Part shown: piece by piece, positions 39,300 through 47,512 of the stretch
Layout of the letters: each line of letters starts with the position of its first letter
Numbering within the stretch: position 1 is the first letter of the stretch
Program-made: the position numbers and the translations under genes
The notes under the pieces: generated by a model
Databases searched by the model: none
Seen by the model: only the letters and a program-made list of their open reading frames with translations
What the model was told of the DNA's origin: nothing
IMG/VR virus record: IMGVR_UViG_3300021962_000086
Coordinates: 1-64,000 of that record
Origin: a virus
DNA: 64,000 nt
Reading direction: 5' to 3' (one strand)

Positions 39300-40090
39300 G
39301 GGGTTCTAAAAACTGTTCCTCTTGTTTCAGATGGAGGACCTGACGCTCTTATATCGAATCCTCTTCTGATGTAAGTCTCATTAGTCTTTTGAGGTGGTGG
39401 TGCAGCTGCTTCTGGTTTAGCAGGTGCAGCAGAATACTCACCATCTCCAGACTGTTGCTCTTTAGATTTATCAGTTCCTTTAAGACTCTTCACTTCACCA
39501 AGAATATATCTATCATAGTTAAATGCTACATTGATTTCAAGAACTCTATTACTATCGTAGGAAATAGCAGTCGGTATAATATTAATAGGGAACGCATTGA
39601 TGAAACTATAAGTTACCGATTGATAGTGATCTCTATCAAATTTGGTAAGTCTCATAACAGGCATTTTATAGTTGTCTGGATACTGCATTCTTGTGTAGTA
39701 TGCTCTTTTATCCAAACTAACTTCACCAGCACTGGCAATGTACTGTTGCCAGAGTTCAAAGAATTTAATAACCTTATATCCATTATCTACAATGAAGTTG
39801 AAAGAACTTTCTGTGTAAATTCTTGTATGAGCATACTTTTGCTGAATTCCCATGTAGTTACCACTGACTTGAGCAGTAGCAAAAGTTGCACCAGGAATAT
39901 CAGCACCCTTACAAAGCAATCCCAACTCTCTCTGGATGAAGTAACTCGATACTCTCGAATCCTCTTTTTGGATGTACTTTCTGAGGGGATCTGGAATGGC
40001 AGAAATTTCCAACTCGAAATGATTGGTTGTTGCTACCTTAGTAAACAACCCCAAAATATCGTTAGTTGATTTTCTTCTAGGGTAACTCAC
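39296..40090 (-). CDS. Baseplate tail tube initiator-like protein (gp54/gp48 family, inferred)
   Basis: A 264-aa protein starting at GTG 40090. It has a core of the tail-tube type: TNHFELEISAIPDPL, DIPGATFATAQVSGNYMG, TESSFNFIVDNGYKV, then TKFDRDHYQSVTYSFINAFPI and INVAFNYDRY. This resembles tail tube and tube-initiator proteins, and the gp48-like gene lies just across the divergent junction. The C-terminus is Pro/Ala-rich and disordered. gp54 is the most likely role. Confidence 0.55.
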   Translation of the reverse strand: MSYPRRKSTNDILGLFTKVATTNHFELEISAIPDPLRKYIQKEDSRVSSYFIQRELGLLCKGADIPGATFATAQVSGNYMGIQQKYAHTRIYTESSFNFIVDNGYKVIKFFELWQQYIASAGEVSLDKRAYYTRMQYPDNYKMPVMRLTKFDRDHYQSVTYSFINAFPINIIPTAISYDSNRVLEINVAFNYDRYILGEVKSLKGTDKSKEQQSGDGEYSAAPAKPEAAAPPPQKTNETYIRRGFDIRASGPPSETRGTVFRTP

Positions 40091-40091
40091 A

Positions 40092-40098
40092 CTAAATA
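40092..40098 (+). promoter_or_regulatory. T4-type late promoter
   Basis: CTAAATA on the plus strand, 18-21 bases before the gp4 start codons. It opens the rightward late genes. Confidence 0.6.
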
Positions 40099-40115
40099 CC
40101 TTAGGTTGACTTATT

Positions 40116-40553
40116 ATGATGGCGTATTCTGGTAAATTTCGCCCAAGTAATATTCAAAAATATCGAGGAGACCATCTCAACATTATTTATCGTAGTTTGT
40201 GGGAACGAAAGTTCATGGTCTACTGCGATAAGAATGAGAATATTCTTGAATGGGGAAGTGAAGAAATTGCCATACCATATCGTTCTCCTTTAGATGGGAG
40301 AATACACAGATATTTTCCAGATTTCTATATTAAGGTACGCGAAAACACTGGAAAAATCCAGAAGTATATTATAGAAATCAAACCCAAAAAACAGTGTATT
40401 GAACCACAGAAGCAGAAGAAGCATACTAAAACTTATATTAGAGAAGTGACTGAGTATGCTAAAAATCAAGCAAAGTGGAAAGCTGCATCAGAATACTGTA
40501 AAGATCGTTTACTACAATTCAAGGTCTTAACGGAAGATCATCTAGGTGTATGA
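40116..40553 (+). CDS. 4: gp4-like head completion nuclease
   Basis: A 145-aa protein similar to T4 head completion protein gp4 (also listed as gp50/gp65). It has GKFRPSNIQKYRGDH, SLWERKFMVYCDKN, WGSEEIAIPYRSP, FPDFY and IIEIKPKKQ. PD at FPDFY and E-x-K at EIKPKK fit a PD-(D/E)XK nuclease site. The protein finishes heads after packaging. ATG at 40116 or 40119. The stop overlaps the next start. Confidence 0.8.
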   Translation: MMAYSGKFRPSNIQKYRGDHLNIIYRSLWERKFMVYCDKNENILEWGSEEIAIPYRSPLDGRIHRYFPDFYIKVRENTGKIQKYIIEIKPKKQCIEPQKQKKHTKTYIREVTEYAKNQAKWKAASEYCKDRLLQFKVLTEDHLGV

Positions 40554-40897
40554 GTAGATTACAACCTGTCGTGGACGGATTCACTGGACTTGAAAGTTCA
40601 GATGACATCATGATCCAAGTTCTAGAGGTATTGACTAAAGAAGTCTTACTTCCAGAACCAGGGAATTTCTACACATTTGTTTATAGAGCAAAAACACCTA
40701 ATATTGAATACGATGAGTTTCCCTTGATTGCATGTATCGATGTACAAAAATGGGGGTTTGTTGGATTTAGTTTCCACTGGGGAAAACAAAGAAACTATAG
40801 CTGGGAAGAAGTTGTTGGCAAACTACATGTAGTTGAAGCTAATGAACTTGAAGATGCTAGATCATTAGGTTATGCCAAATTTAGAATATCCACATAA
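40550..40897 (+). CDS. Conserved cyanophage hypothetical protein
   Basis: A 115-aa protein starting MSRLQPVVDGFTGLESSDDI, with a Tyr/Trp-rich beta-like second half (KWGFVGFSFHWGKQRNYSW). ATGA-coupled to gp4. Conserved in this position in related phages as far as I remember. Function unknown; late expression suggests a structural or assembly role. Confidence 0.65.
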   Translation: MSRLQPVVDGFTGLESSDDIMIQVLEVLTKEVLLPEPGNFYTFVYRAKTPNIEYDEFPLIACIDVQKWGFVGFSFHWGKQRNYSWEEVVGKLHVVEANELEDARSLGYAKFRIST

Positions 40898-40900
40898 ATA
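40894..40900 (+). promoter_or_regulatory. T4-type late promoter
   Basis: ATAAATA, 15 bases before the gp48 ATG. TAA at 40895-40897 is the stop of the 115-aa gene. Confidence 0.65.
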
Positions 40901-40914
40901 GGAAATAAAAAGGA

Positions 40915-41787
40915 ATGGCAGCCCAATCCAACATAATCTTAAGGTATCCATTAGATATTATCGATGTGACGACTGATTATATGTCCATCGAAGTAATGGA
41001 GTACAAACCAGGAGGAATTCCTTCCTTTAAAGGTAAAGTATCTGATTACGGAGCAAATACCAAAACAAAATCTGGTAAAGCAACATGCACTATTTTCTTG
41101 CCAATGCCAGACAGTATTGCTTCTGTTAATAGAACTGGATGGGGAGAAAGTAGAATAAGTGCTCTTGCAGGTGCAGGACTTAAACTTGCTGGAGGTGCTT
41201 TAGATGCCGTATCTGGAAAGAAAACTGATCTTATAGGTAGCGTAGTAGATGAAGTTCAAGGTTTAGCAGGGTCTGGATCGGGATATGATTTACTTAGGAA
41301 TTATATCAGGGCAAGATCTCAGATTGGAATCATTAACGGTTTAGCGGGATCAAATATCAGCTTAAACGATGTTCTTGGAAGACAGTCTGGACAAATCGTT
41401 AACCAGAATGTTGAACTGCTTTTCAATGGTGTATCTCTGAGACCCTTCGGATTTAACTGGGACTTAGTTCCTAGGAGCAAAGAGGAAGCAGATAAAGTAA
41501 GAGAAATAATTCAAATTTTGAAGAAAAGTATGTCTGCAAACAGAGAGAATACTTCTTTCCTTAAAACTCCATATGTATTCAGGTTGAGATATAGAAAAGG
41601 TAGTGGTAACAATGAATTTTTAAACGCATTTAAAATTTGCGCTATGACTGACATTGGAGTCGATTACACTGGTTCTGGAGCATACTCAACTTATGAAAAT
41701 GGAAGTCCAGTTCACTATCGGTTGAACTTATCCTTCACCGAACTCGAACCTATCTATCAAGACGACTTCGATAAGGAGGGATACTAA
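40915..41787 (+). CDS. 48: gp48-like baseplate tail tube cap
   Basis: A 290-aa protein with features of the T4 gp48 tube cap: NIILRYPLDIIDVTTDYMSI, ATCTIFLPMPDSI, NVELLFNGVSLRPFGFNWDLVPRSKEEAD and RLNLSFTELEPI. The middle is Gly/Ala-rich and less conserved. ATAAAAAGGA upstream serves as ribosome-binding site. The stop overlaps the gp53 ATG (TAATG). Confidence 0.8.
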   Translation: MAAQSNIILRYPLDIIDVTTDYMSIEVMEYKPGGIPSFKGKVSDYGANTKTKSGKATCTIFLPMPDSIASVNRTGWGESRISALAGAGLKLAGGALDAVSGKKTDLIGSVVDEVQGLAGSGSGYDLLRNYIRARSQIGIINGLAGSNISLNDVLGRQSGQIVNQNVELLFNGVSLRPFGFNWDLVPRSKEEADKVREIIQILKKSMSANRENTSFLKTPYVFRLRYRKGSGNNEFLNAFKICAMTDIGVDYTGSGAYSTYENGSPVHYRLNLSFTELEPIYQDDFDKEGY

Positions 41788-42434
41788 TGGCTAGCAACTC
41801 TTACTTCAGACTATTACCAGACTTTCAATACCTCAACCCAACACAAACGGGTGGGGCTAGAAAGCAGTATGTAGATGTCAAGAATCTCTTCCTTAGGATG
41901 AAGGTTAAAGATTCTGCACTGTTGTATGCTACCAATTTTATCAAGTATCAGGTTTATGAAGGAGATAGACCTGACAATGTAGCAGAGGATTTATATGGTA
42001 GTCCTTACTATGATTGGGTAGTTCTTCTAACTGCCAACATCATTAATGTCAGGGACGAATGGCCTATTAGTTCCAGACTTCTTTATGATTATGCAGCGGA
42101 TAAGTATGGAGAAAATCTAAACGCAACTAGACACTACGAGACAAGAGAAGTCAAAGATAGCAACGGTAGACTTATCCTTCCTGCTGGGCAAATCGTAGAT
42201 CCAGGATTCACAATCCCTGATCCAGATAACATCGGACAAACACTGAATCCTGTCGTAAGTGTGTCTAACTGGTTAGTTGAGACTAGAAAAAACAATGAAA
42301 AAAGGTCCATTAAGGTACTCAAAAAAGAGTTCTTAGGACCTTTCTTAGAAGAAGTTAGAAGTTTCTTGCAATATCAGGAGTCTTCCCAGTACAATTCCAG
42401 CACTGGAAAAGTTGCTTCTGATGATTTAATTTAA
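41787..42434 (+). CDS. 53: gp53-like baseplate wedge
   Basis: A 215-aa protein starting MASNSYFRLLPDFQYLNP, with LLYATNFIKYQVYEGDRPDNVAEDLYGSPYYDWVVLL, the gp53 wedge signature. An insert at about 125-155 (SNGRLILPAGQIVDP) and a C-terminal LKKEFLGPFLEEV follow. TAATG coupled to gp48. Ends four bases into the opposing 134-aa gene. Confidence 0.85.
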   Translation: MASNSYFRLLPDFQYLNPTQTGGARKQYVDVKNLFLRMKVKDSALLYATNFIKYQVYEGDRPDNVAEDLYGSPYYDWVVLLTANIINVRDEWPISSRLLYDYAADKYGENLNATRHYETREVKDSNGRLILPAGQIVDPGFTIPDPDNIGQTLNPVVSVSNWLVETRKNNEKRSIKVLKKEFLGPFLEEVRSFLQYQESSQYNSSTGKVASDDLI

Positions 42435-42835
42435 AGAAGACTGAGTAAACCATTGACGCTTTTCTTAGCGTTAATGGTAGAGTATGGAACTGCGGGATTA
42501 TCAAGAAGAACTGGATCCTGTCCCCTCATTCTGGCGACTCTGGTGATCTCCTCGTTCTCCTTCTCCGTTGCCAGATAACGATCCTCCAGAAGTTTGGTCG
42601 TTATTTCTTTGGCACTTGCAAGATCCACATCCACAGCTGAAGTTGAGTGGTTGTATTTCCATGCGTTTCTAAATGTTCTAGTGGGCAATTCAGTGTGATC
42701 GATTACAGCATACTCTGCTACGGGGACATCCTTTGCGATGATATCCTCGTCAGAGAGCATACACTGTTCCGAAGGGATAAGCAGGTTGCAATAACCGTCA
42801 TCCCCGTTAAAAACGATTACTTTATTGCGAGACAT
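42431..42835 (-). CDS. Conserved phage hypothetical protein
   Basis: A 134-aa protein starting MSRNKVIVFNGDDGYCNLLI, then PVAEYAVIDHTELPTRTFRNAW and a long helix. Similar proteins with VxxFNGDDGYC and TFRNAW occur in many tailed phages near tail genes; function unknown. TGATG coupling with the 53-aa gene. It converges on gp53 and overlaps it by four bases. Confidence 0.65.
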   Translation of the reverse strand: MSRNKVIVFNGDDGYCNLLIPSEQCMLSDEDIIAKDVPVAEYAVIDHTELPTRTFRNAWKYNHSTSAVDVDLASAKEITTKLLEDRYLATEKENEEITRVARMRGQDPVLLDNPAVPYSTINAKKSVNGLLSLL

Positions 42836-42996
42836 CAGAGAGCAGAAGAAACTACGATGTTTTTTGCGGAGGGAAACATGATCAGGACTTTGTTCCTTGC
42901 ATCAGTATCATCTTTAGCAAATACATCCAATTTAGTAGTATTTGTATTGTTGCCATCATCATAAGTGACGACATAATGATTACCTTGAAAAGCCAT
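42835..42996 (-). CDS. Small hypothetical protein
   Basis: A 53-aa protein starting MAFQGNHYVVTYDDGNNTNT, then KLDVFAKDDTDARNKVLIMF. It resembles in layout the 54-55-aa genes at 7268-7776 (strands, helix, strand). ATG 42996, preceded by a late promoter at 43023-43030. Function unknown. Confidence 0.65.
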   Translation of the reverse strand: MAFQGNHYVVTYDDGNNTNTTKLDVFAKDDTDARNKVLIMFPSAKNIVVSSAL

Positions 42997-43022
42997 TGAT
43001 TTAATGAACAATTTCTACTAAC

Positions 43023-43030
43023 TTATTTAT
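43023..43030 (-). promoter_or_regulatory. T4-type late promoter
   Basis: Minus-strand ATAAATAA, 27 bases before the ATG at 42996. It contains the TAA stop codon of the 554-aa carbamoyltransferase. Confidence 0.65.
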
Positions 43031-44687
43031 TAACAATAAAATCACCAATAACCAAAACATCGATGTTCATTTTTAGAAAAGATGAAATTGCATGATATGG
43101 AGTTTCTACGATTGGTTCTCCATTGTCGTTAAAAGATGTATTAAGAATCACTGGAGTTTCTAACCTACCCAACAAGTCATAAACTTTTGGATTTTGATCA
43201 GAGTTAACAGTTTGAATTCTGCAACTCTTATCCATATGAGTAATTGCGGGAATTTTGTCAGTCTTAGAAGTTTGGATATAGAGCATGTATGGAGTTATAA
43301 ATCCTTCCTCAAAATATTCAGAAACATCTTGCTCTCTAATAATTCCAGCAAAAGGTCTCCAAGACTCTCTATGTTTAACCCTCTCATTCAAAATATCTTT
43401 ATTTTCCGCAACAGCAGGACTCATGAATATTGATCTAGAACCTAATGCTCTGGGACCATGCTCAGATCTTCCCTGAAACCATCCAACAATTTTTTGATTT
43501 GATAGCATCACAGCAACTTCATTTGCATCATATGGCACATATGATAATCCAAATGCATCGAGATACTCTTTTATTTGATCATTAGAATAATCTCTTCCTA
43601 ACAAAGATATATTTTCTGGAAGATCTATGGTTTCATTCTCCTCAAAACATCCCCATGCTGCTGCACCAAAGTGAAGTCCAGCATCATCAGTAAATGGGGG
43701 AATGTGAATATTTTTAAATAATCCACTTTCTTTGATGAGGGTATTGGCAACAATATTGAGGAATGTGCCTCCAGCGAAACAAGTAGTTTCGTCTAAGTGA
43801 TATTTTCTCAATCCTTTCAAAAGACTTAGCATTCCATCTTCAAAACTCTTTTGAAGCCACCGTGCTCCTTCTTCTGGAGTGTCTGGTGGATTAAACCACC
43901 CACCTTGAGGAAATGTAATGTATGGGATGCTGTGATCAATTACTGAAAATCCAGATTCAAATCCACCCTTATATTTGTCTAGGGATCCATATGCAGACAA
44001 TCCCATAATTTTTCCAACAGACGAAATAAAGTCAGTCCGAGATTCTGTTTTTTTCTGCATCTTCCATGCATATAATCCAGAAGCAACATGTGAGTAATAA
44101 TTTCCAAAATTATTCAATTGTTGATCTGGCATATTATAGAATCTAAAAATCTTCTTTTCTTTATTAAAATATCCGATTGAATTATTTTCAACATAGGGAA
44201 TCTCACTCCTATATGGATCATAAAGTCCAGATCCACCACCATCAAATGTAAGAAATGTTCCCTCATTATATGGTGAGGTGAAAACAGTAGAAGATGCGTG
44301 AGCTAAATGGTGACCACAGAAACGAATCTTAGCGTTTGGAAAATGTGGTTTGATATTTTTAAAAGTTAGATTCTCATCATAATGAAATGGTACTGCAGTA
44401 TTATAAACGGTAACATAGTAAACTATATCAACATCCTTACCAGTTATCCCAGCATATTCTAAACAATGGTTAATAGATTTGTGAGGAAATTCTCCATCAT
44501 ACTTTATTCTACTAAGTCTTTCTTCATTAACACTACATATATGCTTTCCATGAATAAAGATTGTGCATCCAGAATCATGGATATCAGCTTCCGTCAACTT
44601 ACCAGTTTCGGAATTAGTTAAGTTTGCTGCGATAGGATGATTTATATCACCATTAAAATCAGCACCGTAAATACCAACAATAATCAT
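43023..44687 (-). CDS. NodU/CmcH-family O-carbamoyltransferase (divergent copy)
   Basis: A 554-aa enzyme that transfers a carbamoyl group from carbamoyl phosphate to a sugar hydroxyl. Family motifs: HHLAHA, TFDGGGSG, CFAGGTFLN, WFQGRSEHGPRALGSRSI, SWRPFAG, CRIQTV and LNTSFNDNGEPIVETP. It is well diverged from the two copies at 58635 and 61612, including a longer N-terminal part and a shorter core. The acceptor is unknown. Preceded by the gp32 terminator; it may have its own promoter. Confidence 0.85.
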   Translation of the reverse strand: MIIVGIYGADFNGDINHPIAANLTNSETGKLTEADIHDSGCTIFIHGKHICSVNEERLSRIKYDGEFPHKSINHCLEYAGITGKDVDIVYYVTVYNTAVPFHYDENLTFKNIKPHFPNAKIRFCGHHLAHASSTVFTSPYNEGTFLTFDGGGSGLYDPYRSEIPYVENNSIGYFNKEKKIFRFYNMPDQQLNNFGNYYSHVASGLYAWKMQKKTESRTDFISSVGKIMGLSAYGSLDKYKGGFESGFSVIDHSIPYITFPQGGWFNPPDTPEEGARWLQKSFEDGMLSLLKGLRKYHLDETTCFAGGTFLNIVANTLIKESGLFKNIHIPPFTDDAGLHFGAAAWGCFEENETIDLPENISLLGRDYSNDQIKEYLDAFGLSYVPYDANEVAVMLSNQKIVGWFQGRSEHGPRALGSRSIFMSPAVAENKDILNERVKHRESWRPFAGIIREQDVSEYFEEGFITPYMLYIQTSKTDKIPAITHMDKSCRIQTVNSDQNPKVYDLLGRLETPVILNTSFNDNGEPIVETPYHAISSFLKMNIDVLVIGDFIVNK

Positions 44688-44711
44688 ATCACTTTTATTA
44701 GTATCTATATT

Positions 44712-44735
44712 AAAAGGGGGAACTTAAGTTCCCCC
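44712..44735 (-). terminator. Intrinsic terminator of gp32
   Basis: A perfect 20-bp palindrome (GGGGGAACTT/AAGTTCCCCC, 44716-44735) is followed on the minus strand by TTTT. It lies 14 bases beyond the gp32 stop and separates gp32 from the carbamoyltransferase gene. Confidence 0.85.
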
Positions 44736-44748
44736 CAAAATTTATAAA

Positions 44749-45627
44749 TTACTCTTCAGCAAGACGCTGGAAGTAACTCAGAGCATCATCTTCGTCTTCA
44801 GATGCCGAAGAAGTTGCCTTAGGAACGGAAGCGAAATCATAATCATCTTCCTCATCGACAACCTCAGGATCGGGTGCCTTAGGAGCAGCAGAGATCCCGA
44901 GAACATAATCGAGACGCTTCTTCAGTTCGTCATAGGACTTGAACTGAGTGGGATCAACAATCTCTGCAAGAGAGTATTGCTTCTTCCAGATTGCTTCCAT
45001 AGCATCGTCGTCATCCAGGAGAGCACCAGGACGAGCAAACTCAGAGGAGTCGTAGTTCCAGTATCCAGCAACCTTCTTGATCTTGATCTTGAAGTCTGCA
45101 CCTGCCCAGAAATCGAACGGGTTGATAGGATCTTCGTCTTCAAACTCAGGTTGCATGGCAGACATGATCTTGTCAAAGATCTTCTTACCAAACTTATAGA
45201 GGAAAACTTTGCCTTCGTTGTCGGGATTTGCGGGATCCTTCACAACATAGATGTTGGCATAGTACGACAGTTTACGCTTTTGCTTACGAGCGGTTTCTTT
45301 GTCGTAGTCAGTGCCACTGTTCCAGAGACTCGTGTTGAGTTCGGAGACAGGATCTTTCTGACCAAGAGTAGTCAGAGAATTCTCGATGTACCAACCACCA
45401 GTGCCTTGGAAGGCATGGGAGTACATTTTTGCCCACGGAAGGTCTTCACCTTCAGGAGCAGGAAGGAAACGGATCACTGCATAACCGTTACCTGCTTTAT
45501 CGACTTCGGGTTTCCAAAGACGATCGTCAGACGCGCCACCTCCCTTGTTGGTTTTTTCTACTTCCTTGACCAGTTTGGCAGTCAGGGAACCGAGGGAGGA
45601 CTGTTTCTTAAGGGATGCAAAAGACAT
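44749..45627 (-). CDS. 32: gp32-like ssDNA-binding protein
   Basis: A 292-aa single-stranded DNA-binding protein with the T4 gp32 order: basic N-terminus (MSFASLKKQSSLGSL), a core with DRLWKPEVDKAGNGYAVIRFLP, LPWAKMYSHAF and KKIFDKIMSAMQPEFEDE, and an acidic C-terminal tail (EEDDYDF, SEDEDDALSY) that recruits partners. The protein has no Cys, so the zinc site of T4 gp32 is lost, a feature known from cyanophages. Driven by a perfect sigma-70 promoter at 45669-45698. Followed by a strong terminator. Confidence 0.9.
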   Translation of the reverse strand: MSFASLKKQSSLGSLTAKLVKEVEKTNKGGGASDDRLWKPEVDKAGNGYAVIRFLPAPEGEDLPWAKMYSHAFQGTGGWYIENSLTTLGQKDPVSELNTSLWNSGTDYDKETARKQKRKLSYYANIYVVKDPANPDNEGKVFLYKFGKKIFDKIMSAMQPEFEDEDPINPFDFWAGADFKIKIKKVAGYWNYDSSEFARPGALLDDDDAMEAIWKKQYSLAEIVDPTQFKSYDELKKRLDYVLGISAAPKAPDPEVVDEEDDYDFASVPKATSSASEDEDDALSYFQRLAEE

Positions 45628-45668
45628 TTGGATTTGGCTTGTGAAATGGATTTGGTTTGTACGGGTCT

Positions 45669-45698
45669 ATTATAGGGCGGACCCAACGCCCATGTCAA
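45669..45698 (-). promoter_or_regulatory. Consensus sigma-70 promoter of gp32
   Basis: Minus-strand TTGACA (45693-45698), an 18-base spacer and TATAAT (45669-45674). The -10 lies about 42 bases before the gp32 ATG. It is the best host-type promoter in the window and overlaps the end of the DUF1825 gene (stop at 45695). Confidence 0.85.
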
Positions 45699-46024
45699 GA
45701 AATCTGTTTCCTGACATTTTCGAGGGTTTTCTGCATGTTGGCAAAAAGAACCCCACAGTCCACATCAGATGGGAACCCCATCATTATAGCAGACTTACGG
45801 ACATTATCGCGCATTTCTTTTGCGCGAGGATCATCGGAGAGAGTCATCCGTGTGTACAGATTCCTCTGCTTCTCCAGCAGAGTGTCGAGTTTGTCAAGAT
45901 GCTTGACCTTATCTTCACGATCCAACTTGTCGAACGCAAACACTTCAGTATAGATTTCTTCCTGAAGTTCATTAATATCTTGGATTGCCTCTTGGACAAA
46001 TTCCGATTCAAAGAAGTCAGACAT
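45695..46024 (-). CDS. DUF1825 family protein
   Basis: A 109-aa helical protein: MSDFFESEFVQEAIQDINELQ, then KLDREDKVKHLDKLDTLLEKQ and LYTRMTLSDDPRAKEM. This is the DUF1825 family, widespread in cyanobacteria and their phages, with no known function. Gene order (gp32 after it, gp33 before it) is T4-like. A late promoter motif at 46043-46050 precedes it. Confidence 0.75.
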   Translation of the reverse strand: MSDFFESEFVQEAIQDINELQEEIYTEVFAFDKLDREDKVKHLDKLDTLLEKQRNLYTRMTLSDDPRAKEMRDNVRKSAIMMGFPSDVDCGVLFANMQKTLENVRKQIS

Positions 46025-46042
46025 TTTTCTCCTCTGCCTGGG

Positions 46043-46050
46043 TTATTTAG
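46043..46050 (-). promoter_or_regulatory. T4-type late promoter
   Basis: Minus-strand CTAAATAA, 19 bases before the DUF1825 ATG. TAA is the stop of the oxygenase gene at 46043. Confidence 0.6.
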
Positions 46051-46612
46051 ATAAAATTGGAAGAATTGTAGCAACTAAAATGACTCTTCTTTCTTTAGCA
46101 GGACTTTGCATAAAATGCTTTCCACTAAAGAGTATAGCATCATCTTCCTTTGGATTATGACTCTCGTATTCAGATCTTTCTAAATTTTCGCAAAATGTTT
46201 TACCACCAGAATCAGTCAAATATAAGATAACATTACCATGAGGATACTGATGATCTATATGAGGTAAAGTATTGTATATTTTATCTTGTGGATGGACGCA
46301 GTTCAGAGAAATTCTTAGGTATGATGCAAACTCTATACCATTGAAGTCTAAAATTTCATTCAACACACCAATAACTGCATGTAATTCGTTAGCATCTGAA
46401 TGACAAGATTTTGGGTATCTAAATTCGTTTTCTGGTCTTTGTAATATCGTTCTGGTATAAAAGGGGAGGTTTTTTTGTTCTCCATCCACATTAACAGGAT
46501 CACTATAATTAGGTGTCGCTGATGGTATGTACGACCACATAATGTCTGTACCAAGAACCCATTGCTTGAACCTTCTATAATTTTCGGAGCAAGGATTCTC
46601 TAGGACTTTCAT
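46043..46612 (-). CDS. 2OG-Fe(II) oxygenase
   Basis: A 189-aa oxygenase. Ligands His118-x-Asp120 (PHIDHQYPHG), a distal His at about 166 (SGKHFMQS) and Arg at about 174-175 (KERRVILVA). NVILYLTD and GGKTFCE follow the P4H-like fold. It lies between gp33 and DUF1825 and is ATGA-coupled to gp33. Substrate unknown. The third oxygenase of the window. Confidence 0.8.
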   Translation of the reverse strand: MKVLENPCSENYRRFKQWVLGTDIMWSYIPSATPNYSDPVNVDGEQKNLPFYTRTILQRPENEFRYPKSCHSDANELHAVIGVLNEILDFNGIEFASYLRISLNCVHPQDKIYNTLPHIDHQYPHGNVILYLTDSGGKTFCENLERSEYESHNPKEDDAILFSGKHFMQSPAKERRVILVATILPILSK

Positions 46613-46863
46613 AATGGCAACCGTGCTCTCGTGGTCTTTTTCATGAAGTTGAGATCGATAGCATCACGCTTCAATTTCTCCTTCAAAGGTTTTGAAATAA
46701 GTTTGGTAATTGAGTCTACTTCAATACTATTCTCTTCACAGAAAAGAACAATTGCCTCAATATAGTTGATCTTTTCACGCAAGACCAGATTCTCAATTTC
46801 TAAAGAGAACTTTGTGGCATTCATAAATTTCTTGCCCAAAGCTTTGGTTAGTTCATTTTCCAT
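46609..46863 (-). CDS. 33: gp33-like late transcription coactivator
   Basis: An 84-aa protein: KKFMNATKFSLEIENLV, NYIEAIVLFCEENSIEVDSI, LISKPLKEKLKRDAIDLNF. This matches the cyanophage gp33 family, which links the sliding clamp and RNA polymerase at late promoters. Such a protein fits with the many CTAAATA late promoters in this window. Gene order near gp32 agrees with T4. Overlaps the nuclease gene by 11 bases. Confidence 0.75.
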   Translation of the reverse strand: MENELTKALGKKFMNATKFSLEIENLVLREKINYIEAIVLFCEENSIEVDSITKLISKPLKEKLKRDAIDLNFMKKTTRARLPL

Positions 46864-47512
46864 TTAGTTTAAATTCTACGAAATTTCTGATGTACTTTGT
46901 GAGTAATTTCATGTACTTAAGTTTATCATACTCTTCGTATACTTCACAACTCCCGTCCTCACATGCCATGATGATCACGAACTTTTTAACAGGAACACCT
47001 GTCAGTTCATAGTACATGCAAGCATAAGCGGCACATTGGACGAAATAACCATCAATCCAATCTCTTGGTTTTGGTTTCTTACTGGTTTTAAAGTCGATGA
47101 TCGCCAATTCGCCTTCATATTCAGCGATACAGTCAACAGTGCCAGCAACACCGAGTTCTCTACTATACAAAGAACCTTCCAAAGTATGAATATTGTCAAT
47201 CTTATTCAAAGTAGGCTTAGCAATCTTGAATAAGAAGTCTGGAAGAGGTTGAACCTCTGGAAGATCCTGATTCTTAAGATAATTTTCAGTCAAAGTGTGC
47301 ATGTCGGTTCCACGACGGGTTGCCTTCCGAGTGATCTCGTTGGCAACCTCATCACCGACCCGTTTACGCCATTTAGCAAACTTTTCCCGTTCATAAAAAC
47401 TGATGATAGAGGTAATGGATACCATCTTTGCATCAGGTGTATCATAGTATCGAACACCATCAATGGTGTCTCTCTCTAAACGAGGGAGTTCAATTTCAAG
47501 ATGATTAAACAT
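46853..47512 (-). CDS. PD-(D/E)XK exonuclease
   Basis: A 219-aa nuclease with RGTDMHTLTENYL, GVAGTVDCIAEYEGELAIIDFKTSKKPKP and QCAAYACMY. D in GTVDC and D-x-K in IDFKTS are the metal-binding catalytic residues, followed by the Gln motif, as in RecB-like/Cas4-like exonucleases. Common in cyanophages in this position. Likely role in recombination or in host DNA degradation. TAATG-type junction with PhoH. Confidence 0.85.
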   Translation of the reverse strand: MFNHLEIELPRLERDTIDGVRYYDTPDAKMVSITSIISFYEREKFAKWRKRVGDEVANEITRKATRRGTDMHTLTENYLKNQDLPEVQPLPDFLFKIAKPTLNKIDNIHTLEGSLYSRELGVAGTVDCIAEYEGELAIIDFKTSKKPKPRDWIDGYFVQCAAYACMYYELTGVPVKKFVIIMACEDGSCEVYEEYDKLKYMKLLTKYIRNFVEFKLNGK

